Shown here piece after piece: positions 8,580 to 18,473 of a DNA stretch of 64,000 nt (the first letter of the stretch is position 1; each line of letters opens with the position of its first letter). Both the position numbers and the translations under genes were made by a program. This stretch comes from Halanaerobiaceae bacterium ANBcell28 (GTDB lineage: Bacteria; Bacillota; Halanaerobiia; Halanaerobiales; DTU029): positions 124,001 to 188,000 of the forward strand of contig JBBJJH010000003.1 in assembly GCA_037623315.1 (NCBI GenBank), in the 5' to 3' direction. The notes under the pieces are model-generated. The model had not been told where the DNA came from, searched no databases, and worked only from the letters and a program-made list of their open reading frames with translations.

Positions 8580-9743
8580 TTATAAATTATCTGTTGAAAT
8601 TCTAGGATCAAGTATTGCATATAGCAAATCGGCTATTAAATGAGCTACTAATACAAAAACACCTGTAAAAGCAAAAGCTCCCATAGCAAGTGGAATATCC
8701 TGAGTTTGAGCAGCCTCTAATAATGTAAGCCCCAAACCTGGCCATGAAAAGAGTGTTTCTGTAATAACTCCACCTGACAGTACTGTTCCTAAACTTAGAG
8801 CTAGACTTGTTACAACAGGAAGCATTGCTGTTCTAGCAGCATATTTATCACGAATTACTTTTGGCATTAAGCCTTTAGCTTTAGCAACCATAATATAATC
8901 TTCTTGAATTGTTTCCATCATCGAATCTCTTGTTAAAAGCATAGTTTGTCCAAATGATATAAGTGTCAGAGTTAAAACTGGTAATACCATGTGATAAAGT
9001 ATATCCCAGGCATATCTAGCATATCCTGAAGTTATCCATGCTCCCAATCCTATCAACAATAGCAAGAAAGGTGAATAAAATACAATTGCTTTCTTAACTT
9101 TTAAAGAAAGATCAGGTTTTTTTGCATACTGTCTTAATAATAACCAGGCTCCAAGTATAAGGAAACCAGTTAGAATAATATAAGCAAAAACTGTATTTGA
9201 TGTTAAATCAACACCACGCCATAAAAATGGATCTACAAAACCACTTATAGGGAACCAATCTAAAAGATAACCAAAAAACCATATATTAATAATAGCTAAT
9301 AAGGGGTAAAACATTGTCCAAAAACTAATCCCTACTACAGTTGTTGCTGTATCAACAAAGGAACCTCGTTTCCATGCTATAATCTTACCTAGAAAGAAAC
9401 CTATATAAAAGGATAAAAGCCGACTAGTCAAGAATAAGACAATTGTCCTTGGTATTCTAACACTAATAATATCCCACACTGGTCTAGGATATCTGCTAAA
9501 AGAAAGACCTAAATTACCAGTAAAAACATTTCTCATATAACGAAAATATTGAGTATACCAGGGATCATTTAATCCAAACTGTTCTTGGATTCTAGCAACA
9601 TCTGCCATAGACAAATTTGGATTGGCTATATATTTCTGAGTTGCATCACCTGGTGTAAGTTGAAAAATCAGAAAAGTAATACTTATAAACAAAATCATTG
9701 TTACTATAATATGAAACGTTCTCTTTAAAAGAAATTTTCCCAT
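8580..9743 (-). CDS. ABC transporter permease, OppB-like
   Basis: A 387-residue inner-membrane permease with the family N-terminus (FLLKRTFH), a periplasmic loop containing QFGLNDPWYTQYFRY, and an EAA-like motif (MVAKAKGLMPKVIRDKYAAR). It is about 60 residues longer than a typical OppB because of an insert with two extra hydrophobic stretches near residues 175-240. Such longer OppB-type permeases are seen in carbohydrate-linked members of the family; I infer this from length only. AGGTGAAAGGAA precedes the start. A strong palindrome separates it from the binding-protein gene. Confidence 0.9.
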   Translation of the reverse strand: MGKFLLKRTFHIIVTMILFISITFLIFQLTPGDATQKYIANPNLSMADVARIQEQFGLNDPWYTQYFRYMRNVFTGNLGLSFSRYPRPVWDIISVRIPRTIVLFLTSRLLSFYIGFFLGKIIAWKRGSFVDTATTVVGISFWTMFYPLLAIINIWFFGYLLDWFPISGFVDPFLWRGVDLTSNTVFAYIILTGFLILGAWLLLRQYAKKPDLSLKVKKAIVFYSPFLLLLIGLGAWITSGYARYAWDILYHMVLPVLTLTLISFGQTMLLTRDSMMETIQEDYIMVAKAKGLMPKVIRDKYAARTAMLPVVTSLALSLGTVLSGGVITETLFSWPGLGLTLLEAAQTQDIPLAMGAFAFTGVFVLVAHLIADLLYAILDPRISTDNL

Positions 9744-9845
9744 TTCCTTTCACCTCTATTTATAACGTACTTTAATAAAATCAGTATAAATTAATATAAA
9801 TACAAATGTATAATTAAGTATTTATAGATAAACATTTTTTCATTA

Positions 9846-9878
9846 AATATAGCGGTAGTAATTTACTACCGCTATATT
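9846..9878 (-). terminator. Long palindrome between binding protein and permease genes
   Basis: A nearly perfect 16-bp stem (AATATAGCGGTAGTAA and its complement) with almost no loop sits in the 197-base gap between the solute-binding-protein gene and the permease genes. Such hairpins usually stabilise the upstream messenger or terminate part of transcription, so the binding protein is made in excess over the membrane subunits. Confidence 0.7.
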
Positions 9879-9940
9879 AATTTATTAATAATTATTTAAT
9901 ATATTTAAATATATTTTTCTTGTACTTTTTCAACTATTTA

Positions 9941-11815
9941 CTATTGAAGCACTTTTACATTCCTGCTTAATCCATAGAATCCTTGAATACCATCTAATAC
10001 ACTATCTACTTCTGGTAATTGAATTCTATCTGGTCTATAAGCATCATAGATAGGAGTATCAAAAAGAATGATATATGGTAAGGTTTCTGCGATTATTTCC
10101 TGAGCTTCATAAGCTAATTCCATAGCTACTTCAGGATCTCCTTCTCTCATAAATTGATCTAATACATTATCCAATTCTTCATTAGAGAAGTTTAGCATAT
10201 TGAAACCACCATCTGTATGGAAGAAAGATTCCATATGATCAGGGAATATTCCACCTACACCCCAACCAAGAATAAAGGCGTCATAATCACCACTACCAAG
10301 CGTTCTATCAATTATAACATTGAACTGAGTAGGTCTTTGCATAAATGGTATTCCTAAATCAGCTGTCCATTGTTGTAAATACATACCAAAAGCATGACGA
10401 AATGGATCATAAGCAGCTGTTGGTGTTAGTACTTCAAAAGGTTCCATTTTTGTTCCATCAGGATTGATAATTCCAGAACCAGGAGTATAGTTTCCTGTTT
10501 CTAAATCTACTTCTGGCTTAACTTCCCATGTGAAACCAGCGCTTTCTAAAAGATCAGTAGCTTCAGCAATACGTTCCGCTCTTGACATACCTTCGCCCCA
10601 GTTTTTAACATTTGGATTAAACCAAACTTCATTTCCTGGTGGTACAGCTGAGTATAATGGATTAATAGCGCCTTGCAGAATTGTATTTGCAATTAATTCT
10701 CTATCAAGTACAGTAGCTATCGCTTGATTGAATTCATCAATATCAAATGGATAACGGTCTCTATTAAAAGCAAGCATACGGAAACCATTACTGCTATTTG
10801 ATAAAATTTCAATTTCTGGATCTGATTCTAGTTCAGCTCTAAAACCAGAAGTAAGACCTTGTGGACTTAATATATAATCAATATCTCCTCTTCTTAATGC
10901 TAGTACTAAAGCTTCTTGAGAAGAATATAGACGATATACTGTACTATCAATAAAAGGACCTACACCGAACTGATAGCGAAGATCACTACCTTCTTCACCG
11001 TAGCCTCCCCAACTATAATCACCAGCATCTACTTCATGACGACCATTTTCAAATATTCTTACTTCACCATCTAGGACAAAGTGGTCAGCTCTTCTATTCT
11101 CAAAATATGAACCTTCTTCCCAATGCACATGTTGCATACCCCAGATTGTAACTACTTCATCATCAAGACGATGCTGAAAAAGTGTTTGTTCTGGGTCATC
11201 AGTTTCTTTTGCTGCTTCTACAACATCTCCCCACTGAGATTTTGGCATAATAGGAGAATATAGTGGGCCATAATTCCATTCTGCTAATCCTGGTACACGG
11301 TCAAATTCAGTATCATCATCTGGTGTTACAGCATGAAAATAAAATTTAACAGTATAGTCATCCACTTTTTCAACCCTGTCCAATTTAGCTGGATAATAAC
11401 TTGCCCAGTTACCTGATAATCCTAAATCCCTAATTGTATGAAGGGTAAATACTACATCATCTGCAGTAAATTCTTCACCATTACTCCAGTAAACACCTTT
11501 TCTAAGAGATAAAGTACCTACATAATAATCTCCTTCTCTAGCAAATTCAGCTGGAGATGGAATTGATTCTGCAGCTAAAGCAGGTACTTGTTCATAAGTT
11601 GGAAATTGAACTGAATACAAACCTGTATAGAATCCATCTGTTACAGCTGAATTAAATACACTAGCTTCAGGTCCAATATTAGCCCAATAATTTAAAGGCA
11701 CGGATGGCTCATCACCCAAACCAATACGGTACACAGCCTCATCACTTGCTAAAGAACTAAAAGATAAAACAAGAACAAACATAAGAACAAATAATAATAT
11801 AGATTTTTTTTGCAT
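9941..11815 (-). CDS. Family 5 extracellular solute-binding protein
   Basis: A 624-residue protein. Residues 1-23 are a signal peptide ending SSLAS, with no cysteine for lipid attachment, so a soluble periplasmic protein is predicted. The rest is an SBP_bac_5 fold with the typical LRKGVYWSNGEEFTADDVVFTL segment near residues 103-124. Family members that bind peptides are usually about 540 residues. Lengths above 600 are common among cellobiose- and mannan-oligosaccharide-binding members, so a sugar ligand is plausible; the beta-mannosidase cluster at 36671-42600 would suit it. It is first in the operon, with GAGGAGG upstream and two consensus promoters in a long leader. Confidence 0.88.
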   Translation of the reverse strand: MQKKSILLFVLMFVLVLSFSSLASDEAVYRIGLGDEPSVPLNYWANIGPEASVFNSAVTDGFYTGLYSVQFPTYEQVPALAAESIPSPAEFAREGDYYVGTLSLRKGVYWSNGEEFTADDVVFTLHTIRDLGLSGNWASYYPAKLDRVEKVDDYTVKFYFHAVTPDDDTEFDRVPGLAEWNYGPLYSPIMPKSQWGDVVEAAKETDDPEQTLFQHRLDDEVVTIWGMQHVHWEEGSYFENRRADHFVLDGEVRIFENGRHEVDAGDYSWGGYGEEGSDLRYQFGVGPFIDSTVYRLYSSQEALVLALRRGDIDYILSPQGLTSGFRAELESDPEIEILSNSSNGFRMLAFNRDRYPFDIDEFNQAIATVLDRELIANTILQGAINPLYSAVPPGNEVWFNPNVKNWGEGMSRAERIAEATDLLESAGFTWEVKPEVDLETGNYTPGSGIINPDGTKMEPFEVLTPTAAYDPFRHAFGMYLQQWTADLGIPFMQRPTQFNVIIDRTLGSGDYDAFILGWGVGGIFPDHMESFFHTDGGFNMLNFSNEELDNVLDQFMREGDPEVAMELAYEAQEIIAETLPYIILFDTPIYDAYRPDRIQLPEVDSVLDGIQGFYGLSRNVKVLQ

Positions 11816-12322
11816 GAAATTTTCCTCCTCGTTTCTCGTTTAATGTAATTAATGCAAAAATTGATAATAATGGATTTTGCTTCCATACCACCCCCTAAAA
11901 AATATTTTCTAACTAACAAATAAAAAAACATAAATCCCTGTAAGGGAATTCTAAATTATCCAAAAGCAATGATATTGTATAAAATATTCTAGTTAAGTAG
12001 CATTACGATAAATAATATATAGTTTTACTAATTAAAGATAATTATTTGGATAATTGTTTAATAAATTATGAATATTTATACAATTATTTTTGTAATAATA
12101 CATATTTGTTAGTTAAGACTAGATTAATTATATTAAAAAACGGTTATATTGTCAAGAATTGTCGAGAGCAAAGCAATATAAAAGGCCTGCTTAAATACTT
12201 TTTTTAATAACAAAGTAAAGCATGACCTATGTTACTCATTGCTTATATTTTATAACACTAATAGTAAAATGTCAATTATAAATCTACTCAAATCAACATA
12301 TAAGCACATGAAAAAAATACTA
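11816..12322 (-). promoter_or_regulatory. Long leader and promoters of the transporter operon
   Basis: This 507-base stretch has no gene. P1 has TTGACA (12155-12150) and TATAAT (12132-12127) with a 17-base spacer. A second candidate has TTGACA (12275-12270) and TAAAAT (12252-12247), also with 17 bases. The leader from P1 is over 300 bases long. It contains the motif TTATCCAAA at 11954-11965 and its inverse TTTGGATAA at 12045-12055, about 90 bases apart, which could be operator half-sites for the UTRA-type regulators of the operon. I see no known riboswitch in it. Confidence 0.6.
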
Positions 12323-12889
12323 TTATTTTATATCATATATCTTTCTATATCTTTCGTAAACTACATTTACTTGAACAATATAATTTCTAGTTTCAGCAAA
12401 TGGTAATCTATCTATTGTATTTACTTTCCCATCCCAGCGTTCTTCAAGCCATTTTACCACATTGCCCCTACCAGCATTATATGCTGCTAACATTATTACT
12501 TCATCAGCAAATTGTTTTTTTAAATTAGCTATATACCAGCTACCAAACATAATATTAATCTCAGGATCTAATAAATCACTTACATCAAAATTTTCAATAC
12601 CCATTTGTTCTGCAATCCAACGACCAGTATTAGGCATTATCTGCATAAGACCAAGAGCTCCCCTGGGCGACTCTGCTTCTTCTATATATTTACTTTCAAC
12701 GAAAATTATTGCAGCAATTAAATATGGATCTATATCATATAGCTTCGCATTCCTAATTATAATCGTTTCATGTTCCAATGGATAAAATAAACGCCAAAGC
12801 CAATCAAACTGAAGAAGAAATAATACTAATATAATTAAAATAAATAATATTGAAAGAGGTATTTTAATACCACTAATTTTCTTATACAT
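12323..12889 (-). CDS. Membrane-anchored lytic transglycosylase (SLT domain)
   Basis: About 188 residues from ATG 12889, which has GGTGG 4 bases upstream; ATG 12907 has no ribosome site. One membrane helix lies at about residues 9-28, then an SLT/lysozyme-like domain. The catalytic glutamate is in AAIIFVESKY, followed by GALGLMQIMPNT and the AAYNAGRGNV motif. It cleaves the glycan backbone of peptidoglycan in the periplasm, leaving 1,6-anhydro ends. It lies downstream of mgsA with a 150-base gap, so it may be a separate transcript. Confidence 0.9.
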   Translation of the reverse strand: MYKKISGIKIPLSILFILIILVLFLLQFDWLWRLFYPLEHETIIIRNAKLYDIDPYLIAAIIFVESKYIEEAESPRGALGLMQIMPNTGRWIAEQMGIENFDVSDLLDPEINIMFGSWYIANLKKQFADEVIMLAAYNAGRGNVVKWLEERWDGKVNTIDRLPFAETRNYIVQVNVVYERYRKIYDIK

Positions 12890-13043
12890 CTTGCCACCAC
12901 AATTCATTTTAAATTAACTATTATACTGACGTAAATTACCACAGCTTATGAAAATAGATAATTCCTTAGTCGTTAAGAATAATATCACAGTGCTGTGTAT
13001 TTACTATTATTATATTTATTCTCTTCCAAAATTATGATAGTTT

Positions 13044-13424
13044 CTATTTAACATTTACCATTCCTTGTAAGATTAGATCTGCTGTAGCCAAATTTGTTGC
13101 TAGTGGTGTATTATGAACATCGCAAACACGTAATAAAGCTGTAATATCTGGCTCATGAGGCTGTGATGTTAGGGGGTCACGGAGAAATATTACTCCATCC
13201 ATTCTTTCTTTGGCAATTTCTGCACCAATCATTTGATCTCCACCTAATGGGCCTGATTCCATTCTCTCTACAGGTAAACCTACATTATCGATAATTAATT
13301 GTCCAGTAGTACCTGTTGCCACTAAATCACATTGTATTAATAAATCTCTATTATCTTTAGCAAATTTAATTAAATCTTTTTTCTTTTCATCATGTGCGAT
13401 TAATGCAATTCTTTTAATTTTCAT
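13044..13424 (-). CDS. mgsA: Methylglyoxal synthase
   Basis: A 126-residue protein of full family length. It has the N-terminal ALIAHDEKK (catalytic His), TGTTG phosphate-binding loop, [14 protein letters not shown] with the catalytic Asp, and [15 protein letters not shown]. It converts dihydroxyacetone phosphate to methylglyoxal and phosphate, a bypass of lower glycolysis used when phosphate is scarce. Its start overlaps the end of coaE by 11 bases, so the two are translationally coupled. Confidence 0.96.
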   Translation of the reverse strand: MKIKRIALIAHDEKKKDLIKFAKDNRDLLIQCDLVATGTTGQLIIDNVGLPVERMESGPLGGDQMIGAEIAKERMDGVIFLRDPLTSQPHEPDITALLRVCDVHNTPLATNLATADLILQGMVNVK

Positions 13425-14004
13425 TAATATCCCTCCAAAGTCTGAGTACGTTTTCTTTTAATATTTTTTTACTCCCCTGATTATTAATTACAATATCAGC
13501 CATATCTCGTTTTTTCTCCAATGATAATTGAGATTCAATTCTCCTTTGTGCCTCTACTTTGCTTAACTTGTCCCTCTTAATTAATCTTTTTAGCTGTGTT
13601 TCTTTATCTACATATACTAAACAGGTCTTATCAACATCCTTGTCCAACCCAACTTCAAATAGAAGGGGAGCATCAAGTATAATAATTCTATTATTTTCTC
13701 GATATTCCTCTATCTTTTCATTAATTTTTTTTATAATTAAAGGATGAGTTATGTTTTCTAGCTTTTTTCTCAAGCGTTTATTTGAAAATATAATTCCTGC
13801 CAGTTTTGAGCGATTAATTTCTCCAGACTCATTAAGTATATCATTTCCGAAAGTTTCAACTACCTGTTTATAACCTATTTCACCTTTCTCTAATACTTCC
13901 CTTGCAATTCTATCAGCATCTATTATTAAAGCACCTAATTCTTCTAAATATGAACTAACAGTAGATTTACCTGATGCAATACCTCCTGTTAAACCAAGTA
14001 GCAT
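13414..14004 (-). CDS. coaE: Dephospho-CoA kinase
   Basis: A 196-residue P-loop kinase with [12 protein letters not shown] at residues 4-15, the DADRIARE lid-binding motif and the ILDAPLLFE substrate segment. It phosphorylates the 3' hydroxyl of dephospho-CoA, the last step of coenzyme A synthesis. GAGGAAGGAT precedes the ATG. It sits 15 bases after ytaF and overlaps mgsA, in the common Firmicute order polA-mutM-ytaF-coaE. Confidence 0.96.
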   Translation of the reverse strand: MLLGLTGGIASGKSTVSSYLEELGALIIDADRIAREVLEKGEIGYKQVVETFGNDILNESGEINRSKLAGIIFSNKRLRKKLENITHPLIIKKINEKIEEYRENNRIIILDAPLLFEVGLDKDVDKTCLVYVDKETQLKRLIKRDKLSKVEAQRRIESQLSLEKKRDMADIVINNQGSKKILKENVLRLWRDINEN

Positions 14005-14019
14005 ATCCTTCCTCCTCTC

Positions 14020-14679
14020 TTAGAGAAGATTTGAAATCCCAAATAATATTATAATGAAACCAGGAAAAACTCTAAAATATCGTGGTAAAATATTCCCCGC
14101 TTTTTTCCCTGTTATAAAGCCAGCACCAACGAAACTTGCTGTAGTTATACCTATAATTAACGGAGTGTACCAAGCACCAAAGCCAGTCATTCCTGCTCCC
14201 AGACCTGCACCAAGTGCATCTATAGCTAATGCAAAGCCTAAGAAAAGAGCTTCAAAATTATTTATAGTACCTGACTTGTCAAAATCTGCTTCAGTTGGGG
14301 TCTTAAGTATATTTACAATTATACCAAAGGATCTTATTTTTAAAGAAAGCAGAACCTTATCATCTAAGTTGGCTTCTTGTTTTTCATCACTACTATTCTT
14401 TCTCAAACTTTTAATTGCTGAGTATATTAGCCAAATACCTAGACAAATCAATATTATTCCACCTATGTTTTCAGCAAAATCAGCATCCATATATCTCGCT
14501 AGACTAGAACCAAGAAAGCTAGTAAACATAATTGACGCAGTAGATATCAAGCCAATAATAATTAAAGCACTTAAAGAAACTTTAATTCCCCGAAGTCCAT
14601 AGGTTATACCAACTGCAAACCCATCAATACTAATAGCTATAGCCAGAAGAAAAATAGGCCATATTTGGTTTATTTCCAT
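14020..14679 (-). CDS. ytaF: YtaF-type sporulation membrane protein (MntP-related)
   Basis: A 219-residue protein with six hydrophobic segments in two homologous halves: AIAISIDGFAVGITYG in the first and FALAIDALGAGLGAGMTGFG in the second. The intramembrane acidic residues resemble the MntP/CadD exporter superfamily. Its position between mutM and coaE is the usual position of YtaF in spore-forming Firmicutes. The role in sporulation is known only broadly. ATG 14679 lies 6 bases after GGGGGG and is preferred to TTG 14685. Confidence 0.88.
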   Translation of the reverse strand: MEINQIWPIFLLAIAISIDGFAVGITYGLRGIKVSLSALIIIGLISTASIMFTSFLGSSLARYMDADFAENIGGIILICLGIWLIYSAIKSLRKNSSDEKQEANLDDKVLLSLKIRSFGIIVNILKTPTEADFDKSGTINNFEALFLGFALAIDALGAGLGAGMTGFGAWYTPLIIGITTASFVGAGFITGKKAGNILPRYFRVFPGFIIILFGISNLL

Positions 14680-14822
14680 AATCAACCCCCCATATAATGC
14701 GATACCTAATCATTATATGAGGTGAAGTTAATATTAGTTAATAAGTAAGATAGGATTTCTTGCAAGATCAAGCTAATAGAACTAATTCTATGATAATTTT
14801 AGTTAAGATAAAAGAACTATTA

Positions 14823-15647
14823 TTATCGCTGACAATGTGGGCAAAAATGTGTTCCTCTACCAGCTACTTTAGTTTTTTCAATAATTTCTCCACATTTAAG
14901 ACATTCTTGATTGTCTCGCTGATATACATTTAACTCATTTTGAAAGTAACCCTTTTTATCCTGAGCATTCCTATAATCACTAAAAGAAGTTCCTCCTGCT
15001 TTAATTGCTTTTTCTAAAACTATCTGAATTGCAGTAAACAATTTCTTCATTTCAAAACTCTTTAAAGTATCTACACTTCGCTGAGGTAGAATTCCAGCCA
15101 GGAATAAAGCTTCATCTGCATAAATATTCCCTAAGCCAGCTATAAAACTTTGATTTAATAATAAAGCCTTTATATTTGTCTTGCGTTTTTTTATAAATTC
15201 AGAAAAATATTCAATATTAAATTCTTTAGAAAGAGGTTCAGGACCTAGTTTTGCTAAACCGCCTGCTTGAGCATATTCTTCACTATCAATTAAATATATT
15301 CTTCCAAATTTACGCACATTATGAAATCTCAAATCAAAATTATTATCTAATTGAAAAATAACGTGACTATGTTTATTATAATCTACTTCCTTTGCTTTAA
15401 CTAGCAATCTCCCTGTCATACGAAGATGAACAACCATAGTTTTTTTTCCTTGCAAATGCACTAAAATATACTTACCTCTTCGAGCAAGTCCAATTATTTC
15501 TCTATCCATTATTTGATTTTCAAATTCGTCTAAAGCAGGGAAAGCAATCATTTGTGGTACACGTATTATCACATCAACTATTGTTCTACCTTCAATCATG
15601 TCTCTTAAACCTCTAACAATTGTTTCTACTTCAGGTAATTCGGGCAT
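14823..15647 (-). CDS. mutM: Formamidopyrimidine-DNA glycosylase
   Basis: The mature start is PELPEVETIV, in which Pro2 is the catalytic nucleophile. The start must therefore be ATG 15647 (GGAG 8 bases upstream) and not the in-frame codon at 15656. The 274 residues include the H2TH region with GLGNIYADEALF and the C-terminal zinc finger CLKCG...HFCPHC. It removes oxidised purines such as 8-oxoguanine and nicks the abasic site. It sits 60 bases after polA, a frequent repair pairing. Confidence 0.96.
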   Translation of the reverse strand: MPELPEVETIVRGLRDMIEGRTIVDVIIRVPQMIAFPALDEFENQIMDREIIGLARRGKYILVHLQGKKTMVVHLRMTGRLLVKAKEVDYNKHSHVIFQLDNNFDLRFHNVRKFGRIYLIDSEEYAQAGGLAKLGPEPLSKEFNIEYFSEFIKKRKTNIKALLLNQSFIAGLGNIYADEALFLAGILPQRSVDTLKSFEMKKLFTAIQIVLEKAIKAGGTSFSDYRNAQDKKGYFQNELNVYQRDNQECLKCGEIIEKTKVAGRGTHFCPHCQR

Positions 15648-15708
15648 ATTATCCACTCCATTATCTCAATAATACAGTTTCAGCAAGAGTATAAAACTCT
15701 AGGATTAC

Positions 15709-18324
15709 CTATTTGATAATATACTCTTCTTTATCTCTCCAATTTTTCCCAAGCTGTAGATCTGCTATTAAGGGCACATCCAAATCAACTGCTTTTTCCA
15801 TTTCGTATTTAAGTATTTTTGCAACCTCATTTATATCATCTCTGTGAACTTCCAGAACTAATTCATCATGAACTTGAAGTAACATTCTTGCCCTATATTC
15901 TTTTTCTTCTAGAGTCTCATAGACCTTAATCATAGCTATTTTCATAATATCTGCAGCACTGCCCTGGATCGGAGTATTTATAGCTGTTCTTTTAGCAAAT
16001 GATCTGCGATGAAAATTACGACTCTTAATTTCTGGTACATATCTTCTTCTATTAAATATCGTACTAACAAATCCATCTTCTTTTGCCTTTTCAACAATAT
16101 CATCCATATACTTCTTAACTGATGTAAAACGTTCAAAATATTTATTAATATAATTATCTGCCTCAGCACGAGAGATATTTAAATCTCTAGCTAAACCATA
16201 TGAACTCATACCATAAGCAATGCCAAAATTAATTACTTTGGCATGTCGACGCATATTAGAACTTACCTCTTCTGCTGGCACTTCAAAAACTTCACTTGCA
16301 GTTTGAGTATGAATATCATCACCATTTTTATATGCATCCAGAAGATTACTATCACTACTAATATGTGCCAAAACTCTTAATTCTACTTGAGAATAATCTG
16401 CAGCTAATAAGAGCCAATCTTCTCCTGCAGGAACAAAACATTTTCTAATCTCTCTACCTTCTTCAGTTCTAATAGGTATATTTTGCAAATTAGGATCAGT
16501 ACTGCTTAATCTTCCTGTTGCTGTAACCATCTGATTAAAACTAGTATGAATTCTTCCAGTTTCAGGATTTATTAAGGGTGGTAAAGCATCCACATAAGTT
16601 GATTTTAGTTTCATCAACTGTCGATAATTAATTATTAAGGGGATTATTTCATGCTTGTCTTCTAATTCTTCAAGTACTTTAGCACTTGTAGAGTAAGAAG
16701 TTTTAGTCTTTTTTATTACTGGTAAAGCTAGTTTCTCAAAAAGAATCACACCTAATTGTTTAGGAGAATTTATATTAAACTCTTCCCCGGCAAGTTCATA
16801 TATCTTGGCACTAATATCTTCTAATTCTAAAGATAGTTTTTCAGATAAAGTATTTAAATACTCTTTGTCTAAGCATATTCCATTTAGCTCTAACTCAGCC
16901 AATACTTTGATCAAGGGTATCTCTATATCTTTATATAAGTCTAATAAATCAAGGGCTTCAAGTTTTTTCTCAAGTATTTCTTTCAACTTATATAATTTGG
17001 ACAATATTAAAGCATTCTTTTTTTCTGCAGATATATCATCATCAAATACTAAGTTTAATTCTTTATTCACTTGCTCTTCTAGCGAAGGAAGCTTATCTGA
17101 GGGATTTAATAGGTAGCTGGCTAATAAAGGATCAAAAACGAAGTTTTGAAGACAATAAGCCCTATCTTTTAATAATATAAAAGCTTCTTTAGCATGTAAT
17201 ATATATTTCTCTATTTTTTTATCTTCAAATAAATCTTTAAATTGGGCTAATACCTCATTACTAAAATCGATATTATATATCTTTGTTTCATCTAAAGCAA
17301 TTAGAAAACTATTCACTTTTGCCTGCAAAGGATATTTGTAATTATCTAAGGAAAAATCAAATGCTAGTTTTCCCTGCTTTTTAATATTTTCTATTAAATC
17401 TTCTATTTCTTCTTGCTTAGAAAGCTTTTGAAAAGATACATCCTCGATATTAAGCTCTTCATTATCACGATATTTATCTAATAAAGCATTAAACTCAAGT
17501 CTTTCCAATAATGGTATCAAGGAATCATGATCAGCTTCTCCTAGAGCACAGGCTGAAAAGTCAATATCAACAGGTACATCTATAACTATTTCTCCAAGGA
17601 CTTTACTCAATCGTGCCTGTTCGGAATATTCACTCAGGTTTTCTTTTCGTTTTTTACCAGAAACCTTTTCTATATTATCAAGTACATTTTCTAATGAAGA
17701 AAATTCTTTTAATAGTTTTATTGCTGTCTTTTCACCTATACCAGGAACACCAGGAATATTATCTGAGCTATCACCCATTAAACCCTTCATATCCACTAGT
17801 TGCCAGGGTTCTAATTGATACTTTTCCTTTACTTTTTCTACATTGTATCTGACAATATCTGATATACCTTTTCTGGTATATAATATATTTATATTTTCCG
17901 AAACTAGTTGTAGAGCATCTCTATCTCCTGTTACAATTCTAACTTGCATACCTTCACTTTCAGCTTTTTTAGCAAGAGTACCTATAAGATCATCTGCTTC
18001 AAAGCCTTCTTTACTAATGATAGGAATATTTAATCCTTTTAAAAATTCTTTAATCAAAGGTATTTGGGGACTTAACTCATCAGGCATTTTTTTGCGATTA
18101 CCCTTATATTCACTATATTCTTTATGACGAAAGGTTGGGGCCTTTAAATCAAAAGCCACTATTATGTAATCTGGTTCTTCATCTTCAATTAACTTAAAAA
18201 GCATTCTCGAAAAACCAAATACTGCATTTGTATACTCTCCAGCAGAATTTTGTAACAATGGCAAAGCATAAAAAGCTCTATGTGTTAAACTGTGACCATC
18301 TAATAAAAATAATTTTTCACTCAA
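15709..18324 (-). CDS. polA: DNA polymerase I
   Basis: About 871 residues. The 5' nuclease domain (1-290) has LFLLDGHSL and the helix-hairpin-helix VPGIGEKTAIKLL. The central 3' exonuclease-like domain reads AFDFSLDN where active enzymes have D-x-E, so proofreading is probably lost, as in several Gram-positive enzymes. The polymerase domain has motif A DYSQVELRV, motif B RRHAKVINFGIAYG and motif C QVHDELVLEV. It fills gaps and removes RNA primers. I place the start at TTG 18324, 8 bases after AAGGAG; the GTG at 18333 overlaps that ribosome site. Confidence 0.95.
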   Translation of the reverse strand: MSEKLFLLDGHSLTHRAFYALPLLQNSAGEYTNAVFGFSRMLFKLIEDEEPDYIIVAFDLKAPTFRHKEYSEYKGNRKKMPDELSPQIPLIKEFLKGLNIPIISKEGFEADDLIGTLAKKAESEGMQVRIVTGDRDALQLVSENINILYTRKGISDIVRYNVEKVKEKYQLEPWQLVDMKGLMGDSSDNIPGVPGIGEKTAIKLLKEFSSLENVLDNIEKVSGKKRKENLSEYSEQARLSKVLGEIVIDVPVDIDFSACALGEADHDSLIPLLERLEFNALLDKYRDNEELNIEDVSFQKLSKQEEIEDLIENIKKQGKLAFDFSLDNYKYPLQAKVNSFLIALDETKIYNIDFSNEVLAQFKDLFEDKKIEKYILHAKEAFILLKDRAYCLQNFVFDPLLASYLLNPSDKLPSLEEQVNKELNLVFDDDISAEKKNALILSKLYKLKEILEKKLEALDLLDLYKDIEIPLIKVLAELELNGICLDKEYLNTLSEKLSLELEDISAKIYELAGEEFNINSPKQLGVILFEKLALPVIKKTKTSYSTSAKVLEELEDKHEIIPLIINYRQLMKLKSTYVDALPPLINPETGRIHTSFNQMVTATGRLSSTDPNLQNIPIRTEEGREIRKCFVPAGEDWLLLAADYSQVELRVLAHISSDSNLLDAYKNGDDIHTQTASEVFEVPAEEVSSNMRRHAKVINFGIAYGMSSYGLARDLNISRAEADNYINKYFERFTSVKKYMDDIVEKAKEDGFVSTIFNRRRYVPEIKSRNFHRRSFAKRTAINTPIQGSAADIMKIAMIKVYETLEEKEYRARMLLQVHDELVLEVHRDDINEVAKILKYEMEKAVDLDVPLIADLQLGKNWRDKEEYIIK

Positions 18325-18390
18325 AACAATCACTCCTTCAAATATATATTCCCCAAAAAAAGAAAAAAACCTTTAAAAAAATCATATAGA

Positions 18391-18417
18391 AAACCGACTG
18401 CCATTAACAGTCGGTTT
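18391..18417 (-). terminator. Terminator of the rubrerythrin gene
   Basis: A 10-bp stem AAACCGACTG/CAGTCGGTTT with a 7-base loop lies 57 bases after the rubrerythrin stop. T-rich sequence follows on the minus strand. It separates that gene from polA. Confidence 0.7.
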
Positions 18418-18473
18418 AGAATACAGTCTTTATTATAAGTTTATACATATTTTATATATTTTACTTATACTTA

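Noticed and set aside
11749-11931. 60-codon minus-strand ORF overlapping the binding-protein start
   Set aside because: It overlaps the signal-peptide region in another frame and is Lys/Ile-rich without a family; likely chance in an AT-rich leader.
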